DNA from: a virus
Direction: 5' to 3' (one strand)
Virus record (IMG/VR): IMGVR_UViG_3300046532_004466
Span: 1 to 29,752 of that record
DNA length: 29,752 nt
Positions 7,064-14,971 of this stretch are shown here, piece after piece. Position 1 is the stretch's first letter; every line of letters begins with the position of its first letter. Position numbers and translations under genes: made by a program. The notes under the pieces were generated by a model. It was given only the letters and a program-made list of their open reading frames with translations, searched no databases and was not told the origin of the DNA.

Positions 7064-7565
7064 TCGTATTACGTTTCGCGCGTTACCACGCGTGGATGCC
7101 TTTACATCCGCCCCAACCCTCGCGGGCTGGAGAAGGTTTGCTCGCGCGTTATGCACGAGCGGATTGTTATTGGAACAGACCACGCACTTGCGTGGAAAGG
7201 TGGGTGCGCCCATAGGGCGCGAAAGATGTGGCGTGTGGTCGGTGGCGGCGCACGTACGCTCCCACGTACGTTGCGCGTCTCCGCTTGCCAGCGGCGAGGC
7301 CTCGCCCACGTCACGCGCCTTGCGCATAACGTGAACGTCGTGGGGGTAGACCACCCCCAAACGATAGAATTCATTATCGACATTTTAGGACAATGTGCAA
7401 ACGAAATCGCTGTGAGCCACTGTCTATCAGCCTCCCAGAGTGGTTCGCGGATGGGCGGCGCGCATACGTATGCTTAATATGCATAACTCGATTTTTCAAT
7501 AAAAGCGCGTATTCCTTAGATTTTTTTAAGCTGACTTATATCTTATTTTATACATAACTATAGAA
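7064..7565. promoter_or_regulatory. Divergent intergenic region with clustered palindromes
   Basis: About 500 bp with no convincing gene between the leftward operon and the rightward operon. Palindromes, all perfect unless stated: 7085-7094; 7180-7195 (7-bp arms); 7206-7220 (6-bp arms); 7248-7276 (10 bp paired plus a one-base bulge); 7293-7306 (14 bp, GGCGAGGCCTCGCC); 7341-7359 (7-bp G/C arms); and 7462-7473. The right end (about 7475-7565) is AT-rich with a TATACA at 7549-7554 but no clear -35 partner. It is probably the control region for both operons, and a replication origin is possible; neither role is proven. Confidence 0.6.
7462..7473. promoter_or_regulatory. 12-bp perfect palindrome, candidate operator
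   Basis: GCATACGTATGC, followed shortly by another TATGCAT. It sits at the boundary between the GC-rich palindrome cluster and the AT-rich leader of the rightward operon, about 90 bp before the first rightward gene, a plausible place for a dimeric repressor site. No cognate regulator is identified in the window; the HTH protein at 11794-12213 is one candidate. Confidence 0.4.
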
Positions 7566-8138
7566 ATGTCTATAAAATGGGCGAAAGATATCCTTCAGAA
7601 AATGGAGGATGGCGAAACCGTGTCGGATGAAGACTTGACTCGGGCTCACCAAGTGCTAACGGATGAAGTTCTCTCGATGGGAGTGGAGAATCTGCCTCGC
7701 TTCGCGAAGAATCAGACGGAGCTGGCGACGATATTCAAAGTCGATCGCAAGACGATACAGCGATGGAGGAAGGAACCTGGCTTCCCCAAGTCACTAGCGA
7801 ACGGAAGATGGGACGTTCATGCCCTTCATGTTTGGTGCAAGGCGAATAAAAAGACCAATATAGTAGATGAGCCGAGCTTGCATGAGCTAAAAATCAGGCA
7901 ACTCCAGCTCATGTGCGATAAGTTGGAGTTTGAGCTAAAGGCTAAAAAGGGAGACTTCTCGTCCAATGATGACGTTAAACGATGGGTGGGGGAAATGATA
8001 ATGGAAGCGAAGACGATATTACTCGCCATGCCCGCGAAGCTCGCCCCCGTCGTAATAGGTCTAACCCCTGCGGAAGCCGAAGTTCGGCTTAAGGATACGG
8101 TGGATGAGATCCTGACTAGGCTACACGAGGGCAGTTGA
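7566..8138 (+). CDS. Small terminase subunit, Nu1-like
   Basis: 190 aa, first rightward gene. Residues ~50-73 form a winged-helix-type HTH (QTELATIFKVDRKTIQRWRK, then EPGFPK), as in the lambda Nu1 family, followed by GRWDVHALHVW, the usual end of that domain. A long charged helix (about 103-130, LHELKIRQLQLMCDKLEFEL) would serve oligomerisation. Nu1-type proteins bind the packaging site and recruit the GpA large subunit. Consistent with this, the large subunit in the window is GpA-type, although it lies on the opposite strand. A generic HTH regulator remains possible. Its place at the head of the structural operon favours TerS. Confidence 0.7.
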   Translation: MSIKWAKDILQKMEDGETVSDEDLTRAHQVLTDEVLSMGVENLPRFAKNQTELATIFKVDRKTIQRWRKEPGFPKSLANGRWDVHALHVWCKANKKTNIVDEPSLHELKIRQLQLMCDKLEFELKAKKGDFSSNDDVKRWVGEMIMEAKTILLAMPAKLAPVVIGLTPAEAEVRLKDTVDEILTRLHEGS

Positions 8139-8156
8139 CATATCGCGTTCTATGTA

Positions 8157-9110
8157 ATGCAAAACGTAGAGCCGCTTCCAGAGAACCCCACGTTCAAGAC
8201 ATGTTCTACCTGTGAGAACAAGGAGACTACGGCTATATGCAAAGCGAGAGGAACGTGCCTCCATAAGAAGATAAAGGAATTTTCAGTCAGCTTCGCGTCG
8301 TTCGAGCGGCTGGTGGAGTTCGCTGATCCCAAGAGGAGCAAGGCCGCTCGTAAGGGTGCGCGCACTCGAAAGAAGAACAAGAAGAAGAAAAAAGCGATTG
8401 AAAAGGAAACCGCTCGCGAGGACGCGAGCAAGGCCAGAGCTCGCGGACGGACGCAGAACAGGCGTCTTCCTGATCCCGATACAAAAGCCATGCTGGATAA
8501 GGCTAGGGTAAATGCCGTTCGTCAAAATGCGGTTCAAGAAAGTAAACAGGCGCATAAGAACGTGATCAAGCGAGCGAAGGACCAGCATAAGCATGGTCCG
8601 AACGTTACGATTTCAAAAAACCCAAATCCCACCACGGAGGATATCAGCAGAGCCGCGCTTAAGATAAAAAGGGAAGCGGGACAGAGCTTGCCCGGTAAAA
8701 CTCTTAAACAAACTAGGCGAATGGCGCGCGATAGCCGCATGGCTGAAAAAATAGAGAGTGGTAAGGTTATGGTCGAGAAGACCAAAAATCCGCGTCACCC
8801 GCGGGTTACAGGCAAGGAAACCCTGCCGTCAAAGAAAGTTCAGACTCGTCGCCAGAAGCGAGGCCTGAAGGATCGACCTAACTCCCCCCTTCACGACAGA
8901 TCCCATCGCGGCGGCAAAGTTCCAAAGCCCATCATGGATGATGCGAAGCCATTTTCGAGTCTCGACAAAGATGCCCAGCGAGGGCTGGTGAAAGCATGGA
9001 GAAACTCGCCCAAGACTCCGCACAAGACGACGAAGGAAGCCCAAAGCGCCATTCGCAAGCTTTCATTGGGGGCAATTAAAGTTGCTCTTAAGGGAAGATG
9101 GCATGGTTGA
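8157..9110 (+). CDS. Lys/Arg-rich protein with N-terminal Cys cluster, 317 aa
   Basis: Unrecognised. It has four cysteines at 16, 19, 28 and 34 (CxxC...C...C, zinc-finger-like), then the motif FERLVEFADPKRSK (49-62), and ~220 residues rich in Lys, Arg and Ala including a KKKKK run (ARTRKKNKKKKKAIEK). It is strongly basic over most of its length and probably binds nucleic acid or lies within the head. The ATG lacks a clear Shine-Dalgarno site; a TTGACA that includes the upstream stop codon lies 16 nt before it. It is the first of six basic proteins placed around terminase and portal. Confidence 0.65.
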   Translation: MQNVEPLPENPTFKTCSTCENKETTAICKARGTCLHKKIKEFSVSFASFERLVEFADPKRSKAARKGARTRKKNKKKKKAIEKETAREDASKARARGRTQNRRLPDPDTKAMLDKARVNAVRQNAVQESKQAHKNVIKRAKDQHKHGPNVTISKNPNPTTEDISRAALKIKREAGQSLPGKTLKQTRRMARDSRMAEKIESGKVMVEKTKNPRHPRVTGKETLPSKKVQTRRQKRGLKDRPNSPLHDRSHRGGKVPKPIMDDAKPFSSLDKDAQRGLVKAWRNSPKTPHKTTKEAQSAIRKLSLGAIKVALKGRWHG

Positions 9111-9125
9111 CATCGGTTTATTATT

Positions 9126-9584
9126 ATGACGACTGAACAAGAAATTGCCGCGCGCATCATCAAACTAGATGCGGATTTAGATCAGGTTATCCAGTTCCGA
9201 GGTGAGAGACTCGCGGAGGAAATTGATACTATCGAGTTTTACGCTCCTCAGCAACAAGATGGCGTTTTGAAGAAGACCGCCAAGGTGGGAGCGGGCGTCG
9301 CCGCGGTCGGTACGGCTGGTCTCGTCGGGAAATCCATGTATGATGCCAAGTCCGATAGATTTGATAAAGCCGCGGAAGGCTTCAAAGGAAACGCCGATCA
9401 AAAGGCGGGAATGGCTAAAAGAGTCAAGGGCTGGAAGGGAAAAAGTTCCGCCGGTCGCTTCGGAAGCGCTGTTCAGTCGAATCTCAGGAAAGTGGATAAG
9501 GTTCCGGGATTAGGCAAAGCTGGCTTGGGTGGCAAGGCCGCCGGGCTTGTCGGCAAGGGAGTTAAGAGAATATTCGGCCGTTAA
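9126..9584 (+). CDS. Basic protein with Gly/Ala hydrophobic segment, 152 aa
   Basis: The N-terminal 34 residues are acidic and helical, followed by TIEFYA (35-40). Then a Gly/Ala-rich hydrophobic segment (VGAGVAAVGTAGLVGKSMYD, about 53-72) and a basic Gly/Lys-rich tail with several GKxG-type steps. The layout (EF motif, Lys, Gly/Ala segment, basic tail) recurs in other proteins of this region. There is no clear Shine-Dalgarno site; TTGACA lies 13 nt before the ATG. The stop TAA overlaps the stop of the opposing terminase gene in a shared TTAA. Confidence 0.6.
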   Translation: MTTEQEIAARIIKLDADLDQVIQFRGERLAEEIDTIEFYAPQQQDGVLKKTAKVGAGVAAVGTAGLVGKSMYDAKSDRFDKAAEGFKGNADQKAGMAKRVKGWKGKSSAGRFGSAVQSNLRKVDKVPGLGKAGLGGKAAGLVGKGVKRIFGR

Positions 9585-11197
9585 GCGCCCAAGCCGAGAC
9601 ACTCGGTTACGAGACCGGCTACGGTCAGCATACACTCGCAATCCCAGTAGTGGTTAGGCCTTCGGGGCTTATTTACCCACTTATACGTGATCTCTCCATA
9701 AGCGTTGACGACTTCATCGCGATGCTCCGCCTTCATTTGGCTTTCGTAATCCTTTGAGATATTGCTGGGCAACGTCCACATTGGTCCTATGCCCTGAATG
9801 TATTCAGACAGCAAATCCTTTACGGCGGGATTGCTGAAGTGAAACAATCGCAGAGGTCGCACGCTCCCTTGTAAGGATGTGCCTATAGCCGGGTCTATAA
9901 GTACGTCTTTCCATATTTGGCGGACGCCATCCACCATATAGAACTTTGAGTCATCTCCCTTGAATGGCTTCCACGTATAATCGGACTTGGTTACCTCATT
10001 GTATACGGCTGACGCCTTATATCCCGAGTCAATGCATACGTCGTCGGCATCGACGTTCAAATGGCGTATCTTTTCCTTCAGTTCGTCGAAGTCGAATATC
10101 TTGCCGTTATCAATCAACCTACTTGATCCGTTTTTTCCAAACGCTCGGCATACGTAATATAAGTGATCCAATTGAACGTCGACCGCCAAGAATCTCCTTT
10201 CTTCCTCCCCCCATGCGTCCAGAAGATCATATTCCCCTCGCCTGTCATATAGATAATCTTTATCGCCATACTTAAGCCTATCCTCCCACGGCTGTCCGAG
10301 GGATTCCGTTATAAAAGTTTTAAGTGGCTCTGGGTCGCCCCAGCTCAAGGCTTTCTTTGCCGAAAGAAATTCCTCCACCAGCTCTTTCCACGGAACCCAA
10401 GTGGGGAGAATGGCATTCCATGTATACGACCTACGATTAGAGGGGCAGCTGGGATTCTGCGCCACCCACTTGCCCCTTGTTAGTCGCCGACGCTCGCTGG
10501 GCGTGTCTTTGGTCTGATATCCACAGCCGGGGCATTCCATGCGAATCGTGTGAGATAATTTATCGAAGTCATACCGGCCCTTTGGCTTGGTTTTTTCATT
10601 CGAGTCCCACCGCATAGATTCCCAATCCAGCTTATGATCCTTTTTGCATTTCGGGCATTCGACCTGCCACTCCCGCTGGTCCCCAGAAAGGAAGTTCTGG
10701 TGAACGTGGTCATGTTGGGCGCCGGGAGTGGATATTATGCATTGTCTCGCATTCCAGAAAGTTCGGGTTCTCTTGAGAACCATGGGCAATGCGCCGGGCG
10801 GCCAATTCCTCACCTCGTCCAGTAGTAGCCAGCGTCGTGGCTTTGACTGAAGCTTGGATGGAGCATTCGCCCCTAATACCTCAAGCGCCATACCGGGGAA
10901 GAAGATTTCCCTCGCCTTGGCCAGTCGAACGCTCTTGGGGATCTTTTTCGCGACCAATGGGCAGTTTCTAAGGCTGGGCATCAGGCGCTCGGTGCAAAAC
11001 TTGAGGGCTTCATCCTCATTCGCCGTGACCCACATAGTGGGGCCGGGGTCTTCAGCGATCAACCACGCGAGTAATGCCAGTAGGGTTTCGGTCTTCGCTG
11101 ATTGAGCGGAGCACATAACCGATATGCTTCTCAGATTATTATTAGCGAAGTCCTCCATGAACTCCCGAACCCAAGGTGAATTGTCGGATCGCCACAT
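9581..11197 (-). CDS. Terminase large subunit, GpA family
   Basis: Packaging ATPase/nuclease. From the first ATG it has 538 aa: a Walker A-like SAQSAKTE (30-37), Walker B WLLLDE (123-128), and Cys pairs CPKC and CPGC in a zinc-ribbon region typical of GpA terminases. C-terminal acidic residues follow in the nuclease region (FLAVDVQLDHL; VCIDSG). The family pattern continues upstream of this ATG in the same frame, so the true N-terminus is probably about 40 residues further out (next entry). It is on the minus strand, opposite to the small subunit and portal, and ends convergently with the 152-aa basic protein. The HTH and DUF3102-like genes lie immediately upstream. Confidence 0.9.
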   Translation of the reverse strand: MWRSDNSPWVREFMEDFANNNLRSISVMCSAQSAKTETLLALLAWLIAEDPGPTMWVTANEDEALKFCTERLMPSLRNCPLVAKKIPKSVRLAKAREIFFPGMALEVLGANAPSKLQSKPRRWLLLDEVRNWPPGALPMVLKRTRTFWNARQCIISTPGAQHDHVHQNFLSGDQREWQVECPKCKKDHKLDWESMRWDSNEKTKPKGRYDFDKLSHTIRMECPGCGYQTKDTPSERRRLTRGKWVAQNPSCPSNRRSYTWNAILPTWVPWKELVEEFLSAKKALSWGDPEPLKTFITESLGQPWEDRLKYGDKDYLYDRRGEYDLLDAWGEEERRFLAVDVQLDHLYYVCRAFGKNGSSRLIDNGKIFDFDELKEKIRHLNVDADDVCIDSGYKASAVYNEVTKSDYTWKPFKGDDSKFYMVDGVRQIWKDVLIDPAIGTSLQGSVRPLRLFHFSNPAVKDLLSEYIQGIGPMWTLPSNISKDYESQMKAEHRDEVVNAYGEITYKWVNKPRRPNHYWDCECMLTVAGLVTECLGLGA

Positions 11198-11320
11198 GCC
11201 GGGGAAAGGAGATACCGCGACCCTGAAGTTCGTTTCCGCCCACTTCCAAGGTGGTCGCCTGTCGGCGGGCTTCCAAGCGGCCCTTGCCGTCTCTTCGACT
11301 AAATTAGCTGATTTGATCTC
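11198..11320 (-). other. In-frame N-terminal extension of terminase without a standard start
   Basis: Forty-one codons directly upstream of the terminase ATG are open and read ...ARAAWKPADRRPPWKWAE then TNFRVAVSPFPG. This matches the GpA N-terminus; lambda gpA has EWADANYYLPKESA before its W...PFQR segment. There is no ATG, GTG or TTG in frame between the TGA at 11321-11323 and the ATG at 11197. The ATG at 11197 also lacks a ribosome site. Translation may begin at a rare codon such as ATC (11317-11315), or by frameshift from the overlapping upstream gene, or there is an assembly error. Confidence 0.6.
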
Positions 11321-11801
11321 TCAAGCCAATCACACTGTTCAAGGATCGGGTAAGGGTATCCCTTTCATCCTGACTCCATGATTCTACCGGTCTGGAGGAA
11401 ACCGCTTCATTGAACGCTTGCTCGATCTTCAGACAGAGATTCGGAATGCTATCGAACCTTTTGTCTCGCGTTCTCGTGGTGGGAGTTGATTCTCCGGGAA
11501 GCAACTTGAGGGCCTGACGAATAGAAGTTAAGTTTTCGAGATCTAGCTCTCCGGCTTCTACCGCTACGCCAATTTTCATATACGTATACGCGGTCTTTCT
11601 GGTAAATGGCAGAGCTTCTTCCACCCATGAGGCAAAGCTTCCCCTTCGGTCTTCACGTTCCTTTACTAGAAGCAATCCCGCTTGAGACACGTGGGAAACC
11701 GACTGACCCATAGAATCCATAGCGGCCCGATGGTGTTGTTTGATCTCGTCAGCCGAATCTGGAGTTACGGTGACGGTTATAGTGTTTATTTCTTCATTCA
11801 T
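11304..11801 (-). CDS. DUF3102-like protein, 165 aa
   Basis: Residues ~20-80 fit the DUF3102 pattern: a helix with HHRAAMDSM, then AGLLLVKERE, GSFASWVEEALPF and TRKTAYTYMKIG. The last part resembles a helix-turn-helix. The family is found in phages and mobile elements, with presumed DNA-binding or regulatory roles. The C-terminal half is less ordered and ends in a helix. It overlaps the upstream HTH gene by 8 bp and overlaps the predicted N-terminal extension of terminase, so the three form one minus-strand unit. It could alternatively be a second packaging accessory factor. Confidence 0.65.
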   Translation of the reverse strand: MNEEINTITVTVTPDSADEIKQHHRAAMDSMGQSVSHVSQAGLLLVKEREDRRGSFASWVEEALPFTRKTAYTYMKIGVAVEAGELDLENLTSIRQALKLLPGESTPTTRTRDKRFDSIPNLCLKIEQAFNEAVSSRPVESWSQDERDTLTRSLNSVIGLRDQIS

Positions 11802-12213
11802 TTTTATCAGCGTATCTCTTTAACTGGACTTGTCGATATTTTTCACAAGCCGCTTGGGACTTCTGACCGCGAGTTGGAGGGAGTCCAAACTTCTTCTGAA
11901 ATCCTTTTACCGACTTGGACAGGGCTTGCTTCGTGACCCCGTGCATCTCCGCGATACTCTTCATACTCTTTCCCAAAAACAAGGGAAGCCCAAAGGAAAC
12001 GACGATGGTGGCTATCTTCAGTCTGTAATTGGGAGAGTCATATATTAGCGCGATCACGCGCGTGAGGGCATCCTGCACCTCTCTCCTTATTTTAGTTTGA
12101 ATATAATCCTGAATAACGACCGGCATTTCTTCCAGCAACTCGTCGCCATCCATTTTATCAAAATCAATTGATTCGTAATCAAAATCGACGGAACCCTCAA
12201 GAAGTGTTGACAT
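11794..12213 (-). CDS. Helix-turn-helix protein, 139 aa
   Basis: The acidic N-terminus (~1-35) is followed by a helical middle and a C-terminal HTH of sigma-70 region-4 or transposase type: KSIAEMHGVTKQALSKSVKG (about 84-103), then FQKKFGLPPTRGQKS. Family members use such a domain for DNA recognition; a regulatory role is inferred. It is first in the minus-strand terminase cassette. Its ATG lies only 13 bp from the ATG of the divergent gene at 12227, so any promoter for either must overlap coding sequence. Confidence 0.6.
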   Translation of the reverse strand: MSTLLEGSVDFDYESIDFDKMDGDELLEEMPVVIQDYIQTKIRREVQDALTRVIALIYDSPNYRLKIATIVVSFGLPLFLGKSMKSIAEMHGVTKQALSKSVKGFQKKFGLPPTRGQKSQAACEKYRQVQLKRYADKNE

Positions 12214-12229
12214 AGGTGCGATTTATATG
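12207..12229 (+). promoter_or_regulatory. TTGACA start-associated element
   Basis: TTGACA (12207-12212), AGGTG (from 12215) and the ATG at 12227 form a compact block that overlaps the start of the divergent HTH gene. A nearly identical block (TTGACA, AGGTGCATTT, ATGGC) precedes the gene at 21546. TTGACA also lies 13-16 nt before starts at 8157, 9126 and 18305. No -10 box is seen at 17-nt spacing, so a standard sigma-70 promoter is not supported. Confidence 0.4.
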
Positions 12230-12493
12230 GCGGTATCGAATTGGAAAGTTATTTATCGAGATTTCACGGCGGTGGAACTTGATGAAGAGGAAGTTTTCTT
12301 TAAGAAGGAAGCTCGCAATATTTATTTATCTCAGGCCGTAGGGTCAAAGAATTACCAAAGATCCATCACCACTATCGAGGAAAGGTTGAGAGCAATCAAG
12401 GAAATTCGCAGAGAGCAGGGCAATCAGGATTATTATGAAGAAACTTACACGGATTTTTCTGGAGAAAACAGTCTTTGGAGTTCGCAACCATGA
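12227..12493 (+). CDS. Small protein before portal, possible gpW-like head-tail joiner, 88 aa
   Basis: Mostly helical and charged. The central part (YLSQAVGSKNYQRSITTIEE) followed by a long helix is reminiscent of gpW-type head-tail joining proteins, which lie in the lambda order just before the portal gene, as here. The similarity is weak and partly positional. It has AGGTG about 8 nt before the ATG. Its TGA overlaps the next start (ATGA). Confidence 0.45.
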   Translation: MAVSNWKVIYRDFTAVELDEEEVFFKKEARNIYLSQAVGSKNYQRSITTIEERLRAIKEIRREQGNQDYYEETYTDFSGENSLWSSQP

Positions 12494-13383
12494 GCCTAGA
12501 TAGCATATTCGAGTTCTCCAAGAAGGAGAAGGAGAAGAGAACGAAGCAAAAGATAGCGGGTCATACCGCAGCAGCAGCAGGTATGCTTGCTATGCCCGCC
12601 GCCCTTCCCTTTTTGAGGATAAAAGGACGCGATTTAGTACGCGGAGCTAAGGGTCTTACCGCGGGTCTAAAGGAACGGATGAAGAAAGCTCCCACGGGGG
12701 AATCGAAGATAGCAAAGAGAAGTCGCGTGGATGACGCCTCCACGAAGGCGGGTAGGGAAACGACGGAAGACAAAGGAAAGTTTATCGCGGATTATATGTC
12801 GGGAGCGGAGAAGGCGGGATCGAACGTAGTCACGAAACCATGGATGGATCGCAAAATCGCGAAGGCGGATAAATTTAGCTCCGATCATTATAAGAAATTC
12901 AGAGAAGGAAAGAAGACCGCCCACGATCATTGGAACTGGGAAAACACGAAAAGACGCCAAGACCAAGCGTGGGAAAAGGGTGTACACGCTGGCAAGATGA
13001 GGGATGTCGCGAATCAAAATCAAAACAACCCGGATCTTCAACAAAGAGCGAAGAAGGCCGAGACTAAACAGCGACTTGCCGAAAAAAGCAGGGATACTTT
13101 TGAAGATGGTCGAAAAGCATTCAAGGATCGAATGGAAAAGATCAGTAGCAAGCGAGACGGTGGGGGGTATTATGATTCAATAAGAAAGGCTTCCGCATCG
13201 AAAGATTTGACGGCGAATGAAAAGAAGTATATATCTTCTCTGCGAGTAGACAAGTCCGAGGTCGGCGAATCCTACGCGAAGCACGCCATGATAGCTCCGG
13301 GCATGGCCGCGGGTGGTGGCGCCGTGGCCGGACACGCATACTATAAGGATAGCAAAAATGGACGAAGAAAAAAGCGCAAATAA
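12490..13383 (+). CDS. Lys-rich protein with Gly/Ala segments at both ends, 297 aa
   Basis: Unrecognised. It begins MSLDSIFEFSKKEKEKR, with the EF motif at residues 6-10. A hydrophobic Ala-rich segment follows (TAAAAGMLAMPAALPFL, about 25-41), then ~210 residues of Lys/Asp/Arg-rich helical sequence. A second Gly/Ala segment (MIAPGMAAGGGAVAGHAYY, about 267-285) and an RRKKRK end complete it. The start is taken at 12490 because it overlaps the upstream stop (ATGA). The 3' end overlaps the portal start by 26 bp. It is a candidate internal or ejected virion protein; that is inference from charge, hydrophobic segments and neighbours. Confidence 0.65.
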   Translation: MSLDSIFEFSKKEKEKRTKQKIAGHTAAAAGMLAMPAALPFLRIKGRDLVRGAKGLTAGLKERMKKAPTGESKIAKRSRVDDASTKAGRETTEDKGKFIADYMSGAEKAGSNVVTKPWMDRKIAKADKFSSDHYKKFREGKKTAHDHWNWENTKRRQDQAWEKGVHAGKMRDVANQNQNNPDLQQRAKKAETKQRLAEKSRDTFEDGRKAFKDRMEKISSKRDGGGYYDSIRKASASKDLTANEKKYISSLRVDKSEVGESYAKHAMIAPGMAAGGGAVAGHAYYKDSKNGRRKKRK

Positions 13384-14971
13384 TCCTAACTGGCTCGATA
13401 AAACGTTGGGCTTTATTGCCCCGGAGTATCAACTGAAGCGCCAGTATTATAAGAATCTACTGGAGTTTGGCTATGATGGAGCGAAGCCTGATCGCTTTCG
13501 CGAAAGCGCTGGGGGATTGATGACGAATAGCGCCAGCGAAAGCTTAGCGAATCAAAGAGACCGACTGAAGCTTATGGCCGAGGCTCGCAATCTTTGTATG
13601 AATTATTCTTTCTTCAAGAGCATTCTCCTGAAGGAATCCATGTATGTCGCGGGATCTATGAGATATCAGTCGACCACCGGGAACCCGGAAGTAGACACCG
13701 AGTATGAGCGCTACTGGAAGGAGTGGACGGAAAGATGCGACTTAACGGGAAGGCATAGCTTTGTTCAGCTTATCCAGATGGCTCATATGAGCATGAGGCG
13801 AGATGGGGACTTTGGATTCGCGATGGTGACCCACGGAGATGATCTAGTCCTCCAATGCGTAGAAGCAGACAGGCTGGGGCATCCGCATAAGCACCATAAG
13901 GAAAACAACTATATAGGTGGAATCACTATAAACGAGCTAGGACAGCCTTTAACTTATAGAATATACAAAAGGACCATTCATGGGCAATACGAACAGCCAA
14001 GGGAAATCCCAGCCTCCAACTTCATTCACTACTTCGACCCCATGCGCACCGATCAATATCGGGGCATCACGGCATTTGAGACCGCCATACCGCACGCCCG
14101 CGATTTATATGAATTGCTGGCTATGGAGAAACAGGCGGTCAAATGGGGAGCGTCGCACGCGGGAGTCATAACCAAGGCTGATCCTGGTCCAGATAAGTGG
14201 ACTACGAAAAAAGACGCGGGGTCACTTGATCCCAAGAAGCTCGAAAAGACGATGCCCGGTAAAATCGTAAGACTCGCCCCCGGTGATGGGATTACGATGT
14301 TTCCCACGAATAGCAGACCTTCAGCCACATTTAATGGTTTCATTTCCACCCTAGTGCGGGAAATGGCCAATGGACTAAACCTCCCCTACGCATTCGTGTG
14401 GGATATGAGCCAGTTCGGTGGAGTCACGGCGAGGCTGGAAGTTCAGCAAGCCCAACGCGCCTTCGAGAGACATCAACGAATTTTACAGGAAAAGGTTCTG
14501 AATCCCATCAAGAATGCCGTAATCGCCAGAGCAATAGCTTTCAGGAAACTGCCGGCCGTTCCGAACTACAGGACGGGCAAGTGGCAGTTTAATTCGCAGA
14601 TTACCGCGGATCTTGGGAACGAGACTCAATCGAATCTGTCAATGCAACAGGCTGGCATGAAAACACATGAGGCTATCCTTGGTGAACTCGGCTTGGACTT
14701 TGAAGAAGAGACGGAAAAGATGGCGAAGGAAATTCGCTATATCGCCGATATGTCGCAAAAATATGGAGTTCCCGTCGAAATGATATCTCAGCGATTGGAG
14801 GGAGGCACTCAAATGCTCGCCAACTACCAGCAATTGATGCAACCCGAGCAGGGAGATCCCCTTGAACAAGCCCAAGGTCAAGCTGAAGTTCAAAAAACGA
14901 ACGCCGAGACTCAAAAGCTCATGGCTGATGCGAAAGCAATAGCGAAGGGGAAAAGTGAGCGCCGTAGGTAA
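13358..14971 (+). CDS. Portal protein, lambda gpB family
   Basis: 537 aa, the usual size for this family. Typical features in order: N-terminal helices, NLCMNYSFFKSIL, a beta-rich wing region, HYFDPMRTDQYRGITAFETA (family signature near the middle), and FGGVTARLEVQQAQRAFERH before the stem and clip helices. The C-terminus is Gln-rich and coiled. The dodecameric portal sits at one head vertex and is the channel for DNA. The start at 13358 has AAGGAT upstream and overlaps the preceding gene; an earlier in-frame start at 13313 is unlikely. Unlike lambda, the adjacent terminase large subunit is on the other strand. Confidence 0.9.
   Translation: MDEEKSANNPNWLDKTLGFIAPEYQLKRQYYKNLLEFGYDGAKPDRFRESAGGLMTNSASESLANQRDRLKLMAEARNLCMNYSFFKSILLKESMYVAGSMRYQSTTGNPEVDTEYERYWKEWTERCDLTGRHSFVQLIQMAHMSMRRDGDFGFAMVTHGDDLVLQCVEADRLGHPHKHHKENNYIGGITINELGQPLTYRIYKRTIHGQYEQPREIPASNFIHYFDPMRTDQYRGITAFETAIPHARDLYELLAMEKQAVKWGASHAGVITKADPGPDKWTTKKDAGSLDPKKLEKTMPGKIVRLAPGDGITMFPTNSRPSATFNGFISTLVREMANGLNLPYAFVWDMSQFGGVTARLEVQQAQRAFERHQRILQEKVLNPIKNAVIARAIAFRKLPAVPNYRTGKWQFNSQITADLGNETQSNLSMQQAGMKTHEAILGELGLDFEEETEKMAKEIRYIADMSQKYGVPVEMISQRLEGGTQMLANYQQLMQPEQGDPLEQAQGQAEVQKTNAETQKLMADAKAIAKGKSERRR

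Noticed and set aside
7064-7360. Extension of the 6551-7063 gene to a TTG at 7360
   Set aside because: Those codons run through several palindromes, read as low-quality sequence and lack a ribosome site; the ATG at 7063 begins a normal helical protein.
6797-7477. Long plus-strand open frame (226 codons) through the divergent region
   Set aside because: It overlaps the leftward gene at 6551-7063 and the palindrome cluster, has no ribosome site, and its Cys/Arg/His-rich translation looks like GC-rich non-coding sequence.
12207-12245. TTGACA as a standard sigma-70 -35 box
   Set aside because: No TATAAT-like hexamer lies 16-18 nt downstream at this or the other TTGACA sites.
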